From Actinoplanes lobatus (GTDB lineage Bacteria > Actinomycetota > Actinomycetes > Mycobacteriales > Micromonosporaceae), in NCBI RefSeq assembly GCF_014205215.1, contig NZ_JACHNC010000001.1, positions 2,981,001-3,045,000 on the forward strand: a DNA stretch of 64,000 nucleotides, given 5' to 3'. The position numbers and the translations under genes are program-made. The notes under the pieces are model-generated. The model searched no databases and had not been told where the DNA came from. It saw nothing but the letters and a program-made list of their open reading frames with translations. Shown here piece after piece: positions 45,146 through 53,791 of the stretch. Each line of letters begins with the position of its first letter. Position 1 is the stretch's first letter.

Positions 45146-46060
45146 ATGAGCGTCCGGGTGGCCGCCATCGACTGCGGCACCAACGCGATCCGCCTGCTGA
45201 TCGCCGACGTCGACGGGGACAAGCTGACCGACGTCGCCCGGCGGATGGAGATCGTGCGGCTGGGGGAGGGCGTCGACCGTACCGGGATGCTCGCTCCGGC
45301 CGCGATCGAGCGGACCCGCCAGGCGCTGCTCGGCTACGCGGCCGAGATCGCCGAACTGGGCGTCACCCGGGTGCGGATGTGCGCCACCTCGGCCAGCCGG
45401 GACGCGTCCAACGCGCAGGACTTCCGGGACATGGTGCGCGGTGTGCTCGGCGTCGACCCCGAGGTGATCACCGGCGAGCAGGAGGCGCAGCTCTCCTTCG
45501 ACGGCGCCGTCCGCGGCCTCGGCGCGGAGGGCCCCTACCTGGTCTTCGACCTGGGCGGCGGCTCCACCGAGTTCGTCACCGGCACGACCGGCGTCGAGCG
45601 CGCCGTCTCGATGGACATCGGCTGCGTCCGGATGACCGAGCGGCACCTGCACAGCGACCCGCCCACCGCGGCCGAGCTGGCCGCCGCCGAGGCGGACATC
45701 GCCGAGGCCGTCGACACGGCGCTGGCCGCCGTGGCCGGCCGGGAGGCCAGGACGCTGGTCGGTCTCGCCGGGACGGTCACCACCGTCGCGGCTCTCGCTC
45801 ACGACCTCGAGGTGTACGACTCCGCGCGCATCCACCACAGCCGGGTCGAGGCTCCGGCCGTGGCCCGGGTGACCGCCGAGCTGCTGGCCATGACCGTCGC
45901 CGAGCGTCTCGCGCTGCCCGTGATGCACCCGGGGCGGGCCGACGTGATCGGCGCCGGGGCCCTGATCATGAAGCTGATCATCGAGCGGTCCGGCCACGAC
46001 TTCGTGATCGCCTCGGAGCACGACATCCTCGACGGCATCGCCTTCGGTCTGGCCGTCTGA
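45146..46060 (+). CDS. ppx: Exopolyphosphatase / guanosine pentaphosphatase-like protein
   Basis: This 304-residue ASKHA-fold enzyme would release phosphate from polyphosphate or hydrolyse pppGpp. Motifs: AAIDCGTNAIRLLIAD at the N-terminus, LVFDLGGGSTEFV (phosphate 2 loop, about residue 133) and VGLAGTVTTVAALAH. At about 300 residues it is the short, single-module actinobacterial PPX type, lacking the C-terminal HD-like domain of E. coli PPX. It is the last gene of the mfd-ppx block, equivalent to Rv1026. It lies 52 nt after the GNAT gene. Confidence 0.92.
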   Translation: MSVRVAAIDCGTNAIRLLIADVDGDKLTDVARRMEIVRLGEGVDRTGMLAPAAIERTRQALLGYAAEIAELGVTRVRMCATSASRDASNAQDFRDMVRGVLGVDPEVITGEQEAQLSFDGAVRGLGAEGPYLVFDLGGGSTEFVTGTTGVERAVSMDIGCVRMTERHLHSDPPTAAELAAAEADIAEAVDTALAAVAGREARTLVGLAGTVTTVAALAHDLEVYDSARIHHSRVEAPAVARVTAELLAMTVAERLALPVMHPGRADVIGAGALIMKLIIERSGHDFVIASEHDILDGIAFGLAV

Positions 46061-46092
46061 TTCTCCGCACCGCCCCTCCGGGTAGTGCGCTG

Positions 46093-46122
46093 TTGACGGT
46101 ACTTCGGATTGCGCAGTAGTGT
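46093..46122 (+). promoter_or_regulatory. Promoter of the padR-type gene
   Basis: TTGACG (46093-46098) and TAGTGT (46117-46122) form a -35/-10 pair with an 18-bp spacer. The -10 box ends 7 nt before the GTG, so the mRNA is probably leaderless. TACT/AGTA arms inside the spacer could be part of a PadR binding site. Confidence 0.6.
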
Positions 46123-46129
46123 GCTCCGC

Positions 46130-46459
46130 GTGGATCCGACCCAGTTGCTCAAGGGCGTGCTAGACCTCGCCGTCCTCGCCGTCCTGCGCGACGAGGACGG
46201 TTACGGCTACGACATCCTTCGCCGCCTGCGCGCGGCCGGGCTGGAAGACGTCGGTGACGCCTCCGTCTACGGCACACTGCGCCGGCTGTTCAACAACGGC
46301 CTGCTGAACAGCTATGTCGTGCCCAGTGACGAGGGCCCGCACCGGAAGTACTACGCACTCAACGCGGCCGGCCGCACCGAGCTGCAACGCTCGGGCAAGG
46401 TCTGGAGCGGCTTCGCATCGATCATGGATGATCTTCTTCGCGAGCGGGGGAAGGCGTGA
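46130..46459 (+). CDS. PadR-family transcriptional regulator
   Basis: This 109-residue PadR-like winged-helix regulator has the features QLLKGVLDLAVLAVLRDEDGYGYDILRRL, SVYGTLRRLFNNGLLNSYVVPSDEGPHRKYYALNAAGRTEL and a C-terminal helix for dimerisation. It overlaps the following membrane-protein gene by 4 nt. PadR regulators paired with HAAS-type membrane proteins commonly form small signalling modules. It probably represses its own operon; the effector is unknown. Confidence 0.92.
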   Translation: MDPTQLLKGVLDLAVLAVLRDEDGYGYDILRRLRAAGLEDVGDASVYGTLRRLFNNGLLNSYVVPSDEGPHRKYYALNAAGRTELQRSGKVWSGFASIMDDLLRERGKA

Positions 46460-47580
46460 ACCTCACGGCACAGGACGAGATCGCCGTCTACGTGGAGGGC
46501 GTTCGGCTGGCACTCGCCGGCCTGCCGCCCGCCACCCGGGACGAGCTGCTCGAAGACCTGCCCGAACATCTGGCCGAGGTTCTCGCCGAGGGCGGCGGAT
46601 CACTCACCGACCGGCTCGGGCCACCGGAGGCCTACGCGGCCGAGCTCAGCGCCAGCGCGGGCTTCGCCGCGGCCGGGCAACCCACCTCACGCTACGCGGC
46701 GGTCACCGGCAGAGCCGCCCGGCATCGTGCGCGGATCAGCCAGGCGGTGCAGCGGGCCGACGTCCGGGTCGGGCCCATTCTGGGGTATGCGAAAGCCAGC
46801 GAATTCCTGGTGCTCCTCCGTCCTGCCTGGTGGGTCCTGCGCGGCTACCTCGCGGCCATGGCGATCGCGTTCATGTTCGACGGCAACTCCCGCCTCGGCC
46901 TGATGCCCCGGCTCGGTGGCGACGACTTCGCGGCCGTCCTGCTGCTGGCCCTGGGCATCCTCGGCTCGATCTGGCTCGGCCGCCGCGGCACACCGGCCCG
47001 TAAGTGGCCCCGGCGCGCCCTCCGCCTGGCCACGGTGTACCTGGTGTTCTTCGCCCTGATCGGCTTCTTCGAGGTCGACTCCGCGGCCCAGCGCGACGGC
47101 TACAGCGAGGTCGGCTACACCGGCTGGAACGAGTTCACCGACGTCCGTGACGTCTATGTCTACGACGGCGACGGCCGCCTCATCTCCGGCGTGCAGCTCT
47201 ACGACCAGGACGGCAACCCGATCCGCCTGGGCGAGCCCTACTGCGACGACCCGGCCAGCGGCATGAGCGTCCCGAGCCGCACGCTGGGCTACCCGCACTG
47301 CCCGGAGGCCGCTCCGTACCACCCCGGCGACCCGTCCGCCGTCCCCCCGGCCTCCCCGGACGCCTCCACCCCTGCTTCCGCGGCCCCGTCCGCCCCGGCC
47401 GCCTCCCCGAACGCCTCGGCCCCGTCCGCCCCGTCCGCTTCCCCGAAGGCCTCGGCTCCGGCAGTCTCCTCGGCCGACTCGACTTCGAAGCCGCCCGCGC
47501 CCGTCGGCGGAGCCCAGACTCCCGAGGCCAAGGACCCAGCCGACGGCGCCAAGCCTTCCGTCCCGGGCCGGGTCGGCTAG
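46456..47580 (+). CDS. HAAS-type membrane protein with a Ser/Ala/Pro-rich tail
   Basis: This 374-residue partner of the PadR regulator has an N-terminal helical HAAS-like domain (about residues 1-85: VYVEGVRLALAGLPPATRDELLEDLPEHLAEV). About four membrane helices follow between residues 115 and 210, then an extracytoplasmic domain. A low-complexity tail comes next (about residues 295-374), with repeats of SAP/ASP-type units such as ASPNASAPSAPSASPKASAP. The tail looks like a cell-wall-spanning linker. Known HAAS proteins sit next to PadR genes and relay membrane signals. The outward function is not identifiable. Confidence 0.72.
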   Translation: MNLTAQDEIAVYVEGVRLALAGLPPATRDELLEDLPEHLAEVLAEGGGSLTDRLGPPEAYAAELSASAGFAAAGQPTSRYAAVTGRAARHRARISQAVQRADVRVGPILGYAKASEFLVLLRPAWWVLRGYLAAMAIAFMFDGNSRLGLMPRLGGDDFAAVLLLALGILGSIWLGRRGTPARKWPRRALRLATVYLVFFALIGFFEVDSAAQRDGYSEVGYTGWNEFTDVRDVYVYDGDGRLISGVQLYDQDGNPIRLGEPYCDDPASGMSVPSRTLGYPHCPEAAPYHPGDPSAVPPASPDASTPASAAPSAPAASPNASAPSAPSASPKASAPAVSSADSTSKPPAPVGGAQTPEAKDPADGAKPSVPGRVG

Positions 47581-47762
47581 CCCGCCACCCGCCGCCGACC
47601 CGGAATGCCCGGTTCCCCGGGAGGTGCGTGCTCTTGCGGACGTATCCCAGGAGAGGAGCCGGGCCAGGTTGGGAAGGGGGGATCGCGCGCGAGCGACAGT
47701 GATCGCTATCCTCGCGTGCCGGCGATCGATATCCGGTCGTGGCCCCTGGAAAGGAACCCCTG

Positions 47763-48548
47763 ATGACTGACCCGGTTGTGCCCTCTCAGCCCGGCGGCAC
47801 CGTTCCGCCGGCCGAGGCCGGGACCGTCCTGCCGCCGACCAGCGGTGCCTCCGGGTCCGAGTCCTCCCCGACCTCACCGGCCACCGCTCTGCCCGCCGAC
47901 TCCCCGTCGCCCGCCGCGGCTCCGACCGCTGTCTACGCAGACGCCGCGGCTCCCGCACCCACCACAGCCCCGGATCCCTCCTCGTCCCCGGCTGCGGCTC
48001 CGGGCTTCCCGGCCGCGCCCGTTGTGGCGCCGGGTTACCCGGCTGCGGCTCCGGGCTTTGCCGGAGGGCCGGCTGTGCCGCCCGTGGAAGGTGGGACTCC
48101 TGGCTACCCGGGTGCCCCGGCGCCGGGCTTCCCTCCGGTCGAGGGTGGGGTGCCGGGCTTTCCTCCGCCCGGGTTCCCTCCGGCGGAGGGAACCCCGCGG
48201 AAGAACAAGGCGCTGGGCAAGGTTCTCGGCGTCCTGGGCGCGATCGTGGTGATCGCCGTCGTCGTGGTGATCAAGGTTCTGATCAGCAGCGTGCTCGGTG
48301 ACGCGACGGCCGACGCCAAGGCCGGCGACTGCGTCTCGATCGGCAAGGAACTCGGCGCGGAGGTGTCCGAGACCACGGCCGAGGTCGTCGACTGTTCCTC
48401 CGCTGAGGCCGGCTACACCATCGTGGGGCGGGTCGAGGGCACCACCGATGTCATGGGCACGGCGTGCGACCAGTACTTCAAGGAGGGCGACGACGCGGTC
48501 ATCCTGGCCGGCGACGACTACCTGCTCTGCGTGGTCGCCAAGCCCTGA
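47763..48548 (+). CDS. Pro-rich membrane-anchored protein with LppU-like domain
   Basis: The 261-residue protein has a long N-terminal Pro/Ala/Gly-rich cytoplasmic region (about residues 1-150, with repeated PGxPxxxGGxPGxP units). One membrane helix follows (VLGVLGAIVVIAVVVVIKVLI, about 152-172). The extracytoplasmic domain of about 85 residues has four cysteines (GDCVS, VVDCSS, GTACD, LLCVV) that could form two disulfides. The C-terminal pattern resembles LppU-type domains in actinobacteria. The ATG follows AAAGGAA by 7 nt. Function unknown. Confidence 0.72.
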   Translation: MTDPVVPSQPGGTVPPAEAGTVLPPTSGASGSESSPTSPATALPADSPSPAAAPTAVYADAAAPAPTTAPDPSSSPAAAPGFPAAPVVAPGYPAAAPGFAGGPAVPPVEGGTPGYPGAPAPGFPPVEGGVPGFPPPGFPPAEGTPRKNKALGKVLGVLGAIVVIAVVVVIKVLISSVLGDATADAKAGDCVSIGKELGAEVSETTAEVVDCSSAEAGYTIVGRVEGTTDVMGTACDQYFKEGDDAVILAGDDYLLCVVAKP

Positions 48549-48656
48549 CCGCGACGCGGCGGACCATCCGGATCGCCCCAGCCGGCTCCAGCCGGATTGC
48601 GGTGGGAGGGTGAGGCCGGGTGTGCGGGTGTGCGGGCGGGATGCTGTGCTGGACAG

Positions 48657-49409
48657 GTGTTGCCGTCCGGCGCGTCCGCGCGTACCCCCGGGGAAGTTGT
48701 CGTCCAGGCGGCCGGGGCCGCCTCGCTGAGCGTGCTCGACGCCGGGGTCGCGGATTGTTTCGCCTGCCCGCGCCTGGTCGCCTGGCGCACCGACGTCGCC
48801 GTGACCCGGCGGGCGGCGTTCCGGGACCAGGAGTACTGGGGGCGGCCCGTCCCCGGCTTCGGCCCGGCCGACGCCGAGATCGCGGTCCTGGGGCTGGCCC
48901 CGGCCGCGCACGGCGGGAACCGTACCGGGCGGATCTTCACCGGCGACCGCTCCGGTGACGTGCTCTTCGCCGCGCTGCACCGGGCCGGCCTGGCGAATCA
49001 GCCGACCAGCGTCGCCGCCGACGACGGCCTGGAACTGCGGCACACCCGGATCTTCGCGGCGGTCCGCTGCGCGCCGCCGGACAACAAGCCGCTGCCGGGG
49101 GAGCGCGACACCTGCGCGCCGTGGTTCCAGCGGGAACTCCAGTTGATCCAGCCGACCGTACGCGTCGTGGTGGCGCTCGGCGCTTTCGCCTGGGCGGCGT
49201 GGTGGCCCGCGATGACCGCCGCCTACCGGGTGCGCCCGCCGGTGCCGCGCCCCAAATTCGGGCACGGCGCCCAGGTCAGCGTGCCGGGAGCGCCCACCCT
49301 GCTGGGCTGTTTCCACGTCAGTCAGCAGAACACTTTCACCGGCCGGCTGACACCGGGCATGCTCGACGAGGTGTTCGCCCGTGCAAAGGTTCTGGCGGGC
49401 CTGGCATGA
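48657..49409 (+). CDS. Uracil-DNA glycosylase, family 5 (UdgB)
   Basis: This enzyme excises uracil, and often hypoxanthine, from DNA. It has the UdgB active-site segment GLAPAAHGGNRTGRIFTGDRSG (family 5 replaces the catalytic Asp), the C-terminal HVSQQNTFTGRLT motif, and four cysteines arranged as for an iron-sulfur cluster (DCFACPRLV, RCAPPDNKPLPGERDTCAPW). The product is about 250 residues from the GTG at 48657; an open frame continues upstream to 48597, so the start is uncertain. It is a base-excision repair enzyme, unrelated to its neighbours by operon. Confidence 0.88.
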   Translation: MLPSGASARTPGEVVVQAAGAASLSVLDAGVADCFACPRLVAWRTDVAVTRRAAFRDQEYWGRPVPGFGPADAEIAVLGLAPAAHGGNRTGRIFTGDRSGDVLFAALHRAGLANQPTSVAADDGLELRHTRIFAAVRCAPPDNKPLPGERDTCAPWFQRELQLIQPTVRVVVALGAFAWAAWWPAMTAAYRVRPPVPRPKFGHGAQVSVPGAPTLLGCFHVSQQNTFTGRLTPGMLDEVFARAKVLAGLA

Positions 49410-49455
49410 TGCGAGGCCTGTCGACAAACCCCGAGTCACGGATCTGAGCCTCCGC

Positions 49456-50157
49456 ATGGATTTCGCTGTACTGCGCCGATGGTGGCCCCTGGCCGCCGTA
49501 CTCGGGCTGCTCTTCGTGGTCGCACTGGCCGCGACCCGGTCCGCGCCGCAGCTCGACCAGATCAAGCCGGAGTCGACCGCCACGACCCGCCCGCCGCTGC
49601 TGCCGCCGCGCCCGTCGGTGACGCCCAGCCTGGAGGAGTCCATTCCGGAGCCGGCGCGCCAGCTGCCCGGTTGGGTGGGCACCGCGACGCTGGTGCTGCT
49701 GAGCCTGGTCGCGCTGCTCATGGTGGTCGGCCTGTGCTGGGCGCTGGTCCGTGACTATCTGCGCCGGCGCCCGGCCCGCAGCGGCAAGCACGAGCCGCGC
49801 CGCCCGACCCGGACGGCCGACGACCTGGTGGCGGCGCTCGACGCCGGTCTGGAGGAGCTCTCCGACACCGACCGTGACCCACGCCGGGCGGTGATCGCCT
49901 GCTGGGTGCGGCTGGAGGACGCGGCGGCCGCGGCCGGCACGCCACGGCATCCGGGGGACAGCCCCACCGACTACGTCGGACGGCTGCTGGCCGAACAGCA
50001 GGTCGACGCCCGTGTGCTGGCCGCGCTGCTCGAGGTCTACCGCGAGGCGAGGTACGCGACGCACACCGTCGACGACCAGATGCGGCAGCAGGCCCGGTCC
50101 GCGCTGGAGCGTCTGCGCGCCGATCTGGGCGCGACCCGGGCCGGGGTGACCGCGTGA
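49456..50157 (+). CDS. DUF4129-domain membrane protein
   Basis: This 233-residue protein has a membrane helix at about residues 12-27, a Pro-rich extracytoplasmic linker, a second helix at about 75-97, and a cytoplasmic DUF4129 domain. That domain shows IACWVRLEDAAAAAGTPRHPGDSPTDYVGRLL and LYREARYATHTVDDQ-like helices. DUF4129 proteins are normally found in operons with MoxR ATPases and DUF58 proteins, as here. Its stop overlaps an 18-codon frame (50154-50210) that is part of a small duplication. Confidence 0.83.
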   Translation: MDFAVLRRWWPLAAVLGLLFVVALAATRSAPQLDQIKPESTATTRPPLLPPRPSVTPSLEESIPEPARQLPGWVGTATLVLLSLVALLMVVGLCWALVRDYLRRRPARSGKHEPRRPTRTADDLVAALDAGLEELSDTDRDPRRAVIACWVRLEDAAAAAGTPRHPGDSPTDYVGRLLAEQQVDARVLAALLEVYREARYATHTVDDQMRQQARSALERLRADLGATRAGVTA

Positions 50158-50214
50158 GCGAGTTCGTGCCTTCGCGGGGGCGCCGGAGCGGGGCGGAGGT
50201 GACCGCGTGAGCGA
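50145..50214. repeat. Short direct duplication at the DUF4129 / downstream gene junction
   Basis: GGTGACCGCGTGAGCGA occurs at 50145-50161 and again at 50198-50214 (53-bp offset). Each copy contains a TGA stop overlapping a GTG start. The 18-codon frame GTG 50154 to TGA 50210 between them has no recognisable product and looks like a by-product of the duplication. Confidence 0.7.
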
Positions 50215-50785
50215 CGGAGGACTGGACGATCTGTTCGGTGCCGCCGACGGCCGGGTCGTCGCCGAGGAGCGGGAACCCGTCACCAGGCGGCGCTCGGCGG
50301 CCATCACACTGATCGGCAACGCGGCCGTGATCGGGCTGGCCACAGTGGTGGCGACGGCCGGTCTGCGGGCGCTCGGCCTGACCATCTCGCTGCTGCTGCT
50401 GATCGCCCTGCTCACCGGCCTTCGCCTGCTGATCCACGCGGTCGCGGCCGTGGCGCCGCCGCCCGGGCCGAGGCTGCGGTCGGGGATCGGCGCGGAGGCC
50501 CCGCCGGCGGTGGACGCGCTGCGGGCGACGGTTCGCCGCTGGGAGCGGAACCTGGACCAGGCACACTCGGATCCGGATCTGCATGCGCGTAACGTTCTGC
50601 CGGTGCTCGCGGAACTCGCCGACGAACGGCTGCGCCTGCGGCACGGCATCACCCGGGCCAGCGACCCCCGCCGGGCCCGTGAGCTGCTCGGGGACGATCT
50701 CTGGGCGACGCTGTCCGGTCCGGGGCGCCGCGCGCTCAAGGCCCGGGATGTCGAGACCTACCTCGACGCCATGGAACGACTGTGA
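50207..50785 (+). CDS. Membrane protein of the MoxR/DUF58 operon
   Basis: This 192-residue protein of unknown function has two adjacent membrane helices (about residues 34-52 and 57-80). A cytoplasmic helical domain with Arg-rich segments (RLRLRHGITRASDPRRARELLGDDLW) follows. It has no recognisable family signature. The GTG is preceded by GGCGGAGG. Position between the DUF4129 gene and moxR is typical for accessory membrane subunits in such operons. Confidence 0.72.
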   Translation: MSDGGLDDLFGAADGRVVAEEREPVTRRRSAAITLIGNAAVIGLATVVATAGLRALGLTISLLLLIALLTGLRLLIHAVAAVAPPPGPRLRSGIGAEAPPAVDALRATVRRWERNLDQAHSDPDLHARNVLPVLAELADERLRLRHGITRASDPRRARELLGDDLWATLSGPGRRALKARDVETYLDAMERL

Positions 50786-50798
50786 GAAAGGTGCGCCG

Positions 50799-51788
50799 GT
50801 GACGCAGGCTCTTCCCCCGTACGAGGTCGGGCGGCTGGCCGGGGCGGTCCTCGACTCCGTCGGCACCGTCGTGGTGGGCAAGCGGGACTCGCTGGAGCTG
50901 GTGCTGGCCGGGATCCTGGCCGGCGGCCACGTGCTGCTGGAGGACATGCCGGGGCTCGCCAAGACGCTGACCGCCCGGTCCTTCGCGCAGGCGCTCGGGC
51001 TCGACTTCCGCCGTCTGCAGTTCACCCCCGACCTGCTGCCGGCCGACGTCACCGGCTCGTTCCTGTACGACCAGCGCAAGGGCGACTTCGCCTTCCGGGC
51101 CGGCCCGGTGTTCACCAACATGCTGCTGGCCGACGAGATCAACCGGACGCCGCCGAAGACCCAGTCCGCCCTGCTCGAGGCGATGCAGGAGAAGCAGGTG
51201 TCGGTCGAGGGCGTCACCTACCGCCTGGACCCGCCGTTCCACGTGATCGCGACGGCAAACCCGATCGAGTACGAGGGGACCTACCCGCTCCCCGAGGCGC
51301 AGCTGGACCGGTTCCTGCTGCGGGTGTCGTTCGGCTACCCGACGGCCGAGGAGGAGTGGGCGATCCTCCAGCGCCGGATGGCCCGCCGCCAGGAGGAGGC
51401 CACCCTGGCTCCGGTGGTCGACGCTCGTACGCTCCAGATGATGCAGGGCGCGCTGGAGTCCGTCGCCGTGGAGGACTCGATCGGCCGCTACATCGTGGCG
51501 CTCACCTCGGCCACCCGGGAGCACGGCGCCGTACTGGTCGGCTCCTCGCCGCGTGGCTCGCTCGCGCTGCTGCTGCTGGCCCGTGCCCGGGCGGCGATGG
51601 CCGGCCGTGACTACGTGGTGCCGGAGGACGTGAAGGACGTGGCGATCCCGGCGCTGGCCCACCGGATAACGCTGCGCCCGGAGATGTGGCTGCGCCAGGT
51701 GAATCCGTCGTTCGTGGTGCAGGAGGTGCTCACCGCGGTGCCGGCCCCGGCGAGCGGGGCGCTCCCGACGTACGCCCGGCATGACTGA
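50799..51788 (+). CDS. MoxR-family AAA+ ATPase
   Basis: This 329-residue AAA+ ATPase has Walker A LLEDMPGLAKT (about residue 47), Walker B LLADEINRTPPKTQSALLEAMQE and sensor 1 HVIATANPIEYEGTYPLPEAQLDRFLL. The usual lid domain (VPEDVKDVAIPALAHRI) follows. MoxR proteins act as chaperones that activate partner complexes, typically with a von Willebrand A or DUF58 protein. It overlaps the DUF58 gene by 8 nt. Together with DUF4129 and DUF58 proteins it probably controls assembly or maturation of envelope factors; that is inferred. Confidence 0.93.
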   Translation: MTQALPPYEVGRLAGAVLDSVGTVVVGKRDSLELVLAGILAGGHVLLEDMPGLAKTLTARSFAQALGLDFRRLQFTPDLLPADVTGSFLYDQRKGDFAFRAGPVFTNMLLADEINRTPPKTQSALLEAMQEKQVSVEGVTYRLDPPFHVIATANPIEYEGTYPLPEAQLDRFLLRVSFGYPTAEEEWAILQRRMARRQEEATLAPVVDARTLQMMQGALESVAVEDSIGRYIVALTSATREHGAVLVGSSPRGSLALLLLARARAAMAGRDYVVPEDVKDVAIPALAHRITLRPEMWLRQVNPSFVVQEVLTAVPAPASGALPTYARHD

Positions 51789-53136
51789 CCTGTTGCGCCT
51801 GCGCCCGGCCGTGCCCGCGGGCGGGGCCGGCGAGTCGTCGTCCGGACCGGTCTGGGCACCGACCCGGGCACTCGGCCGTTCGGTCCTGCTCACCGGCCTG
51901 CTGCTGCTCCTCGGCGTGGCGCTGGGCCGCGTCGACCTGGCGCTGCTGGCCGCCCCGTTCGCGATCGGCGCGGCGATCAACCTGCGGCGGATCCCGTCCG
52001 CGGCCCCGGAGATCACCGTCCGGACCGACGAGTCGTACCTGGTCGAGGGCGGCGCGGTGGATGCCGGGCTGATCGTCTCGAACCCGGACACGATCGACTA
52101 CGACCTGGTGGTGGTGCGTACGCGTACCTCCCCCTGGCTGAAGCTGGAGCACGCCGACCGCCCGTTCGCGATCACCGTGGCCGCCGACGGCTGGGCCGCG
52201 ATCGACCTGCCCGGCGAGGCGACCCGTTGGGGCCGGCAGGACGTCGGTCCGGCCGCCGCGCGGGCCGCCGCCTGTGGTGGCCTGCTGGCCTGCCGTCCGG
52301 TGGTGACGCCGGCCGCCGGGGTGCGGGTCTACCCGGTGACCGAGCCGTTCAACGCCACCGAGGCGATGCCGGCCGCGGCCGGTCTGGTCGGCGCGCACCG
52401 CTCCCGGCGGCCCGGTGAGGGCGGTGAGCTGGCCGGGGTCCGGCAGTTCGCCCCCGGCGACCGGCTGCGCCGCATCGACTGGCGGGTCTCCCTGCGGACC
52501 CGTGACCTGCACGTCGCCTCCACCCTGTCGGACCGGGACGCCGAAGTGCTGCTGCTGCTCGACGTGCTCGGCGAGATCGGCCTCTCCGGCGGGGTCCGCG
52601 GCGAATCGTCGGTGCTGGACACCACGGTCCGGGCGGCCGCCGCGATCGCCGAGCACTACCTGCACCGGGGGGACCGGGTCTCGTTGCTGGAGTACGGCGC
52701 GACCGCCCGCCGGCTGCGCCCCGCCTCCGGCCGCCGGCAGTATCTGACGGTGCTGGAATGGCTGCTCGACGTACGGGCCGATCCGGTCAATTCCGAGCAG
52801 TACGAGAACGTCGTCGGCGCCCACCACGTCTCCTCGTCCGCGCTGGTCGTGGTGCTGACCCCGCTGGTCGACCCGCGGGCCGCCGACATGCTGGCCCAGC
52901 TCACCCAGTCCGGCCGGTACGTGGTGGCGGTGGACACCCTGCCCGCCCAGGCCGCCCCGCCGGTGCGGAACCAGTGGACCCCGCTGGCCACCCGGCTGTG
53001 GCGGCTGGAACGGGAGAACGTGCTGGGCCGGCTGCGCGAGCACGGCGTACCGGTGGTGGCCTGGGCCGGCGCCGGCAGCCTGGACCTGGTGCTGCGTGAC
53101 GTGGCCCGGTTGGCCTCGGTTCCGAGGGGGCGCTGA
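51781..53136 (+). CDS. DUF58 (von Willebrand A-like) protein
   Basis: This 451-residue protein has two membrane helices near the N-terminus (about residues 37-70) and the DUF58 core, whose hallmark GEGGELAGVRQFAPGDRLRRIDWRVSLRTRDLHV lies near residue 215. A vWA-like Rossmann domain follows (VLLLLDVLGEIG, DRVSLLEYG, LVVVLTPLVDP). DUF58 proteins are partners of MoxR ATPases. The usual transglutaminase partner is not present. It is cotranscribed with the MoxR gene (8-nt overlap). Confidence 0.88.
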   Translation: MTDLLRLRPAVPAGGAGESSSGPVWAPTRALGRSVLLTGLLLLLGVALGRVDLALLAAPFAIGAAINLRRIPSAAPEITVRTDESYLVEGGAVDAGLIVSNPDTIDYDLVVVRTRTSPWLKLEHADRPFAITVAADGWAAIDLPGEATRWGRQDVGPAAARAAACGGLLACRPVVTPAAGVRVYPVTEPFNATEAMPAAAGLVGAHRSRRPGEGGELAGVRQFAPGDRLRRIDWRVSLRTRDLHVASTLSDRDAEVLLLLDVLGEIGLSGGVRGESSVLDTTVRAAAAIAEHYLHRGDRVSLLEYGATARRLRPASGRRQYLTVLEWLLDVRADPVNSEQYENVVGAHHVSSSALVVVLTPLVDPRAADMLAQLTQSGRYVVAVDTLPAQAAPPVRNQWTPLATRLWRLERENVLGRLREHGVPVVAWAGAGSLDLVLRDVARLASVPRGR

Positions 53137-53137
53137 C

Positions 53138-53704
53138 GTGCGGAACGATCTGACCAGGCGGATGGACCGGTGGCGTACCGCCGCGGGACGGGCGACCACG
53201 ATTCCGTTCCTGGTCCGTTGCGGCGTCCTGCTCACCGGCCTGCTGGCGACCGTCGTCGCCTGGCCGCTGGAGATGCTGTCCAACCCCCGGTTCATGGTCC
53301 TGCCGGTGGCGGCCGTGATCTGGGCGGCGCTGGCACCTCGCGGCCGGGGTGGCACCGCCGCGGCGCTCAGCGTGATCGCCGGGTGGCTGCTGAACACCGC
53401 CGGTTTCGGCGCCTCGATCGACCTGTGGCGGGTGCTGACCCTGGCCACCCTGCTCTATCTGGGGCACACGCTGACCGCGCTGGCGGCCGTCCTGCCCTAC
53501 GACGCGATGGTGAACTTCGACGTGCCGGCGCTCTGGCTGGGCCGTGCCCTGATCGTGGTGCTGAGCTCCGCGGTGGTCATCGTCCTGGCGCTCGGACTGA
53601 CCGCGGACCTGGGCGGCGACGCCTTCCAGTTGGCCACGCTCGCCGGTCTGGCCGCGGCCGCCGCCGTGACAATGGTCCTAGCACGTATGGTCCGGCGCGG
53701 GTGA
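53138..53704 (+). CDS. Polytopic membrane protein ending the MoxR/DUF58 operon
   Basis: This 188-residue protein has about five membrane helices (about residues 25-42, 50-65, 71-88, 95-115 and 130-180). It has no recognised signature. Its GTG begins 1 nt after the DUF58 stop, so it is translated with that gene. Similar small membrane proteins end MoxR/DUF58 operons in actinobacteria. Confidence 0.7.
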   Translation: MRNDLTRRMDRWRTAAGRATTIPFLVRCGVLLTGLLATVVAWPLEMLSNPRFMVLPVAAVIWAALAPRGRGGTAAALSVIAGWLLNTAGFGASIDLWRVLTLATLLYLGHTLTALAAVLPYDAMVNFDVPALWLGRALIVVLSSAVVIVLALGLTADLGGDAFQLATLAGLAAAAAVTMVLARMVRRG

Positions 53705-53779
53705 ATTCTGAGTCTTAGGTCACTTGACTTCCGCCGTTGTGATCGTCACAGAACCACGCATGAATCGCTTCCCCCGCGC

Positions 53780-53785
53780 GACAAT
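53780..53785 (+). promoter_or_regulatory. Probable -10 box (GACAAT) of ndh
   Basis: GACAAT ends 6 nt before the GTG at 53792. AGAGG immediately precedes the start and is too close to act as a ribosome-binding site, so the transcript is probably leaderless. A TGTGA-TCG-TCACA palindrome lies further upstream at 53738-53750; its regulator is unknown. Confidence 0.45.
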
Positions 53786-53791
53786 AGAGGC

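Noticed and set aside
47340..47500. Repeated SAP/ASP coding units considered as a CRISPR-like or tandem DNA array
   Set aside because: They are in frame within the membrane protein's tail, vary in length and lack uniform repeats and spacers.
53738..53750. A CRP or Rex site upstream of ndh (TGTGA-TCG-TCACA)
   Set aside because: The arms match the CRP half-site but the spacer is 3 bp instead of 6, so neither family is supported.
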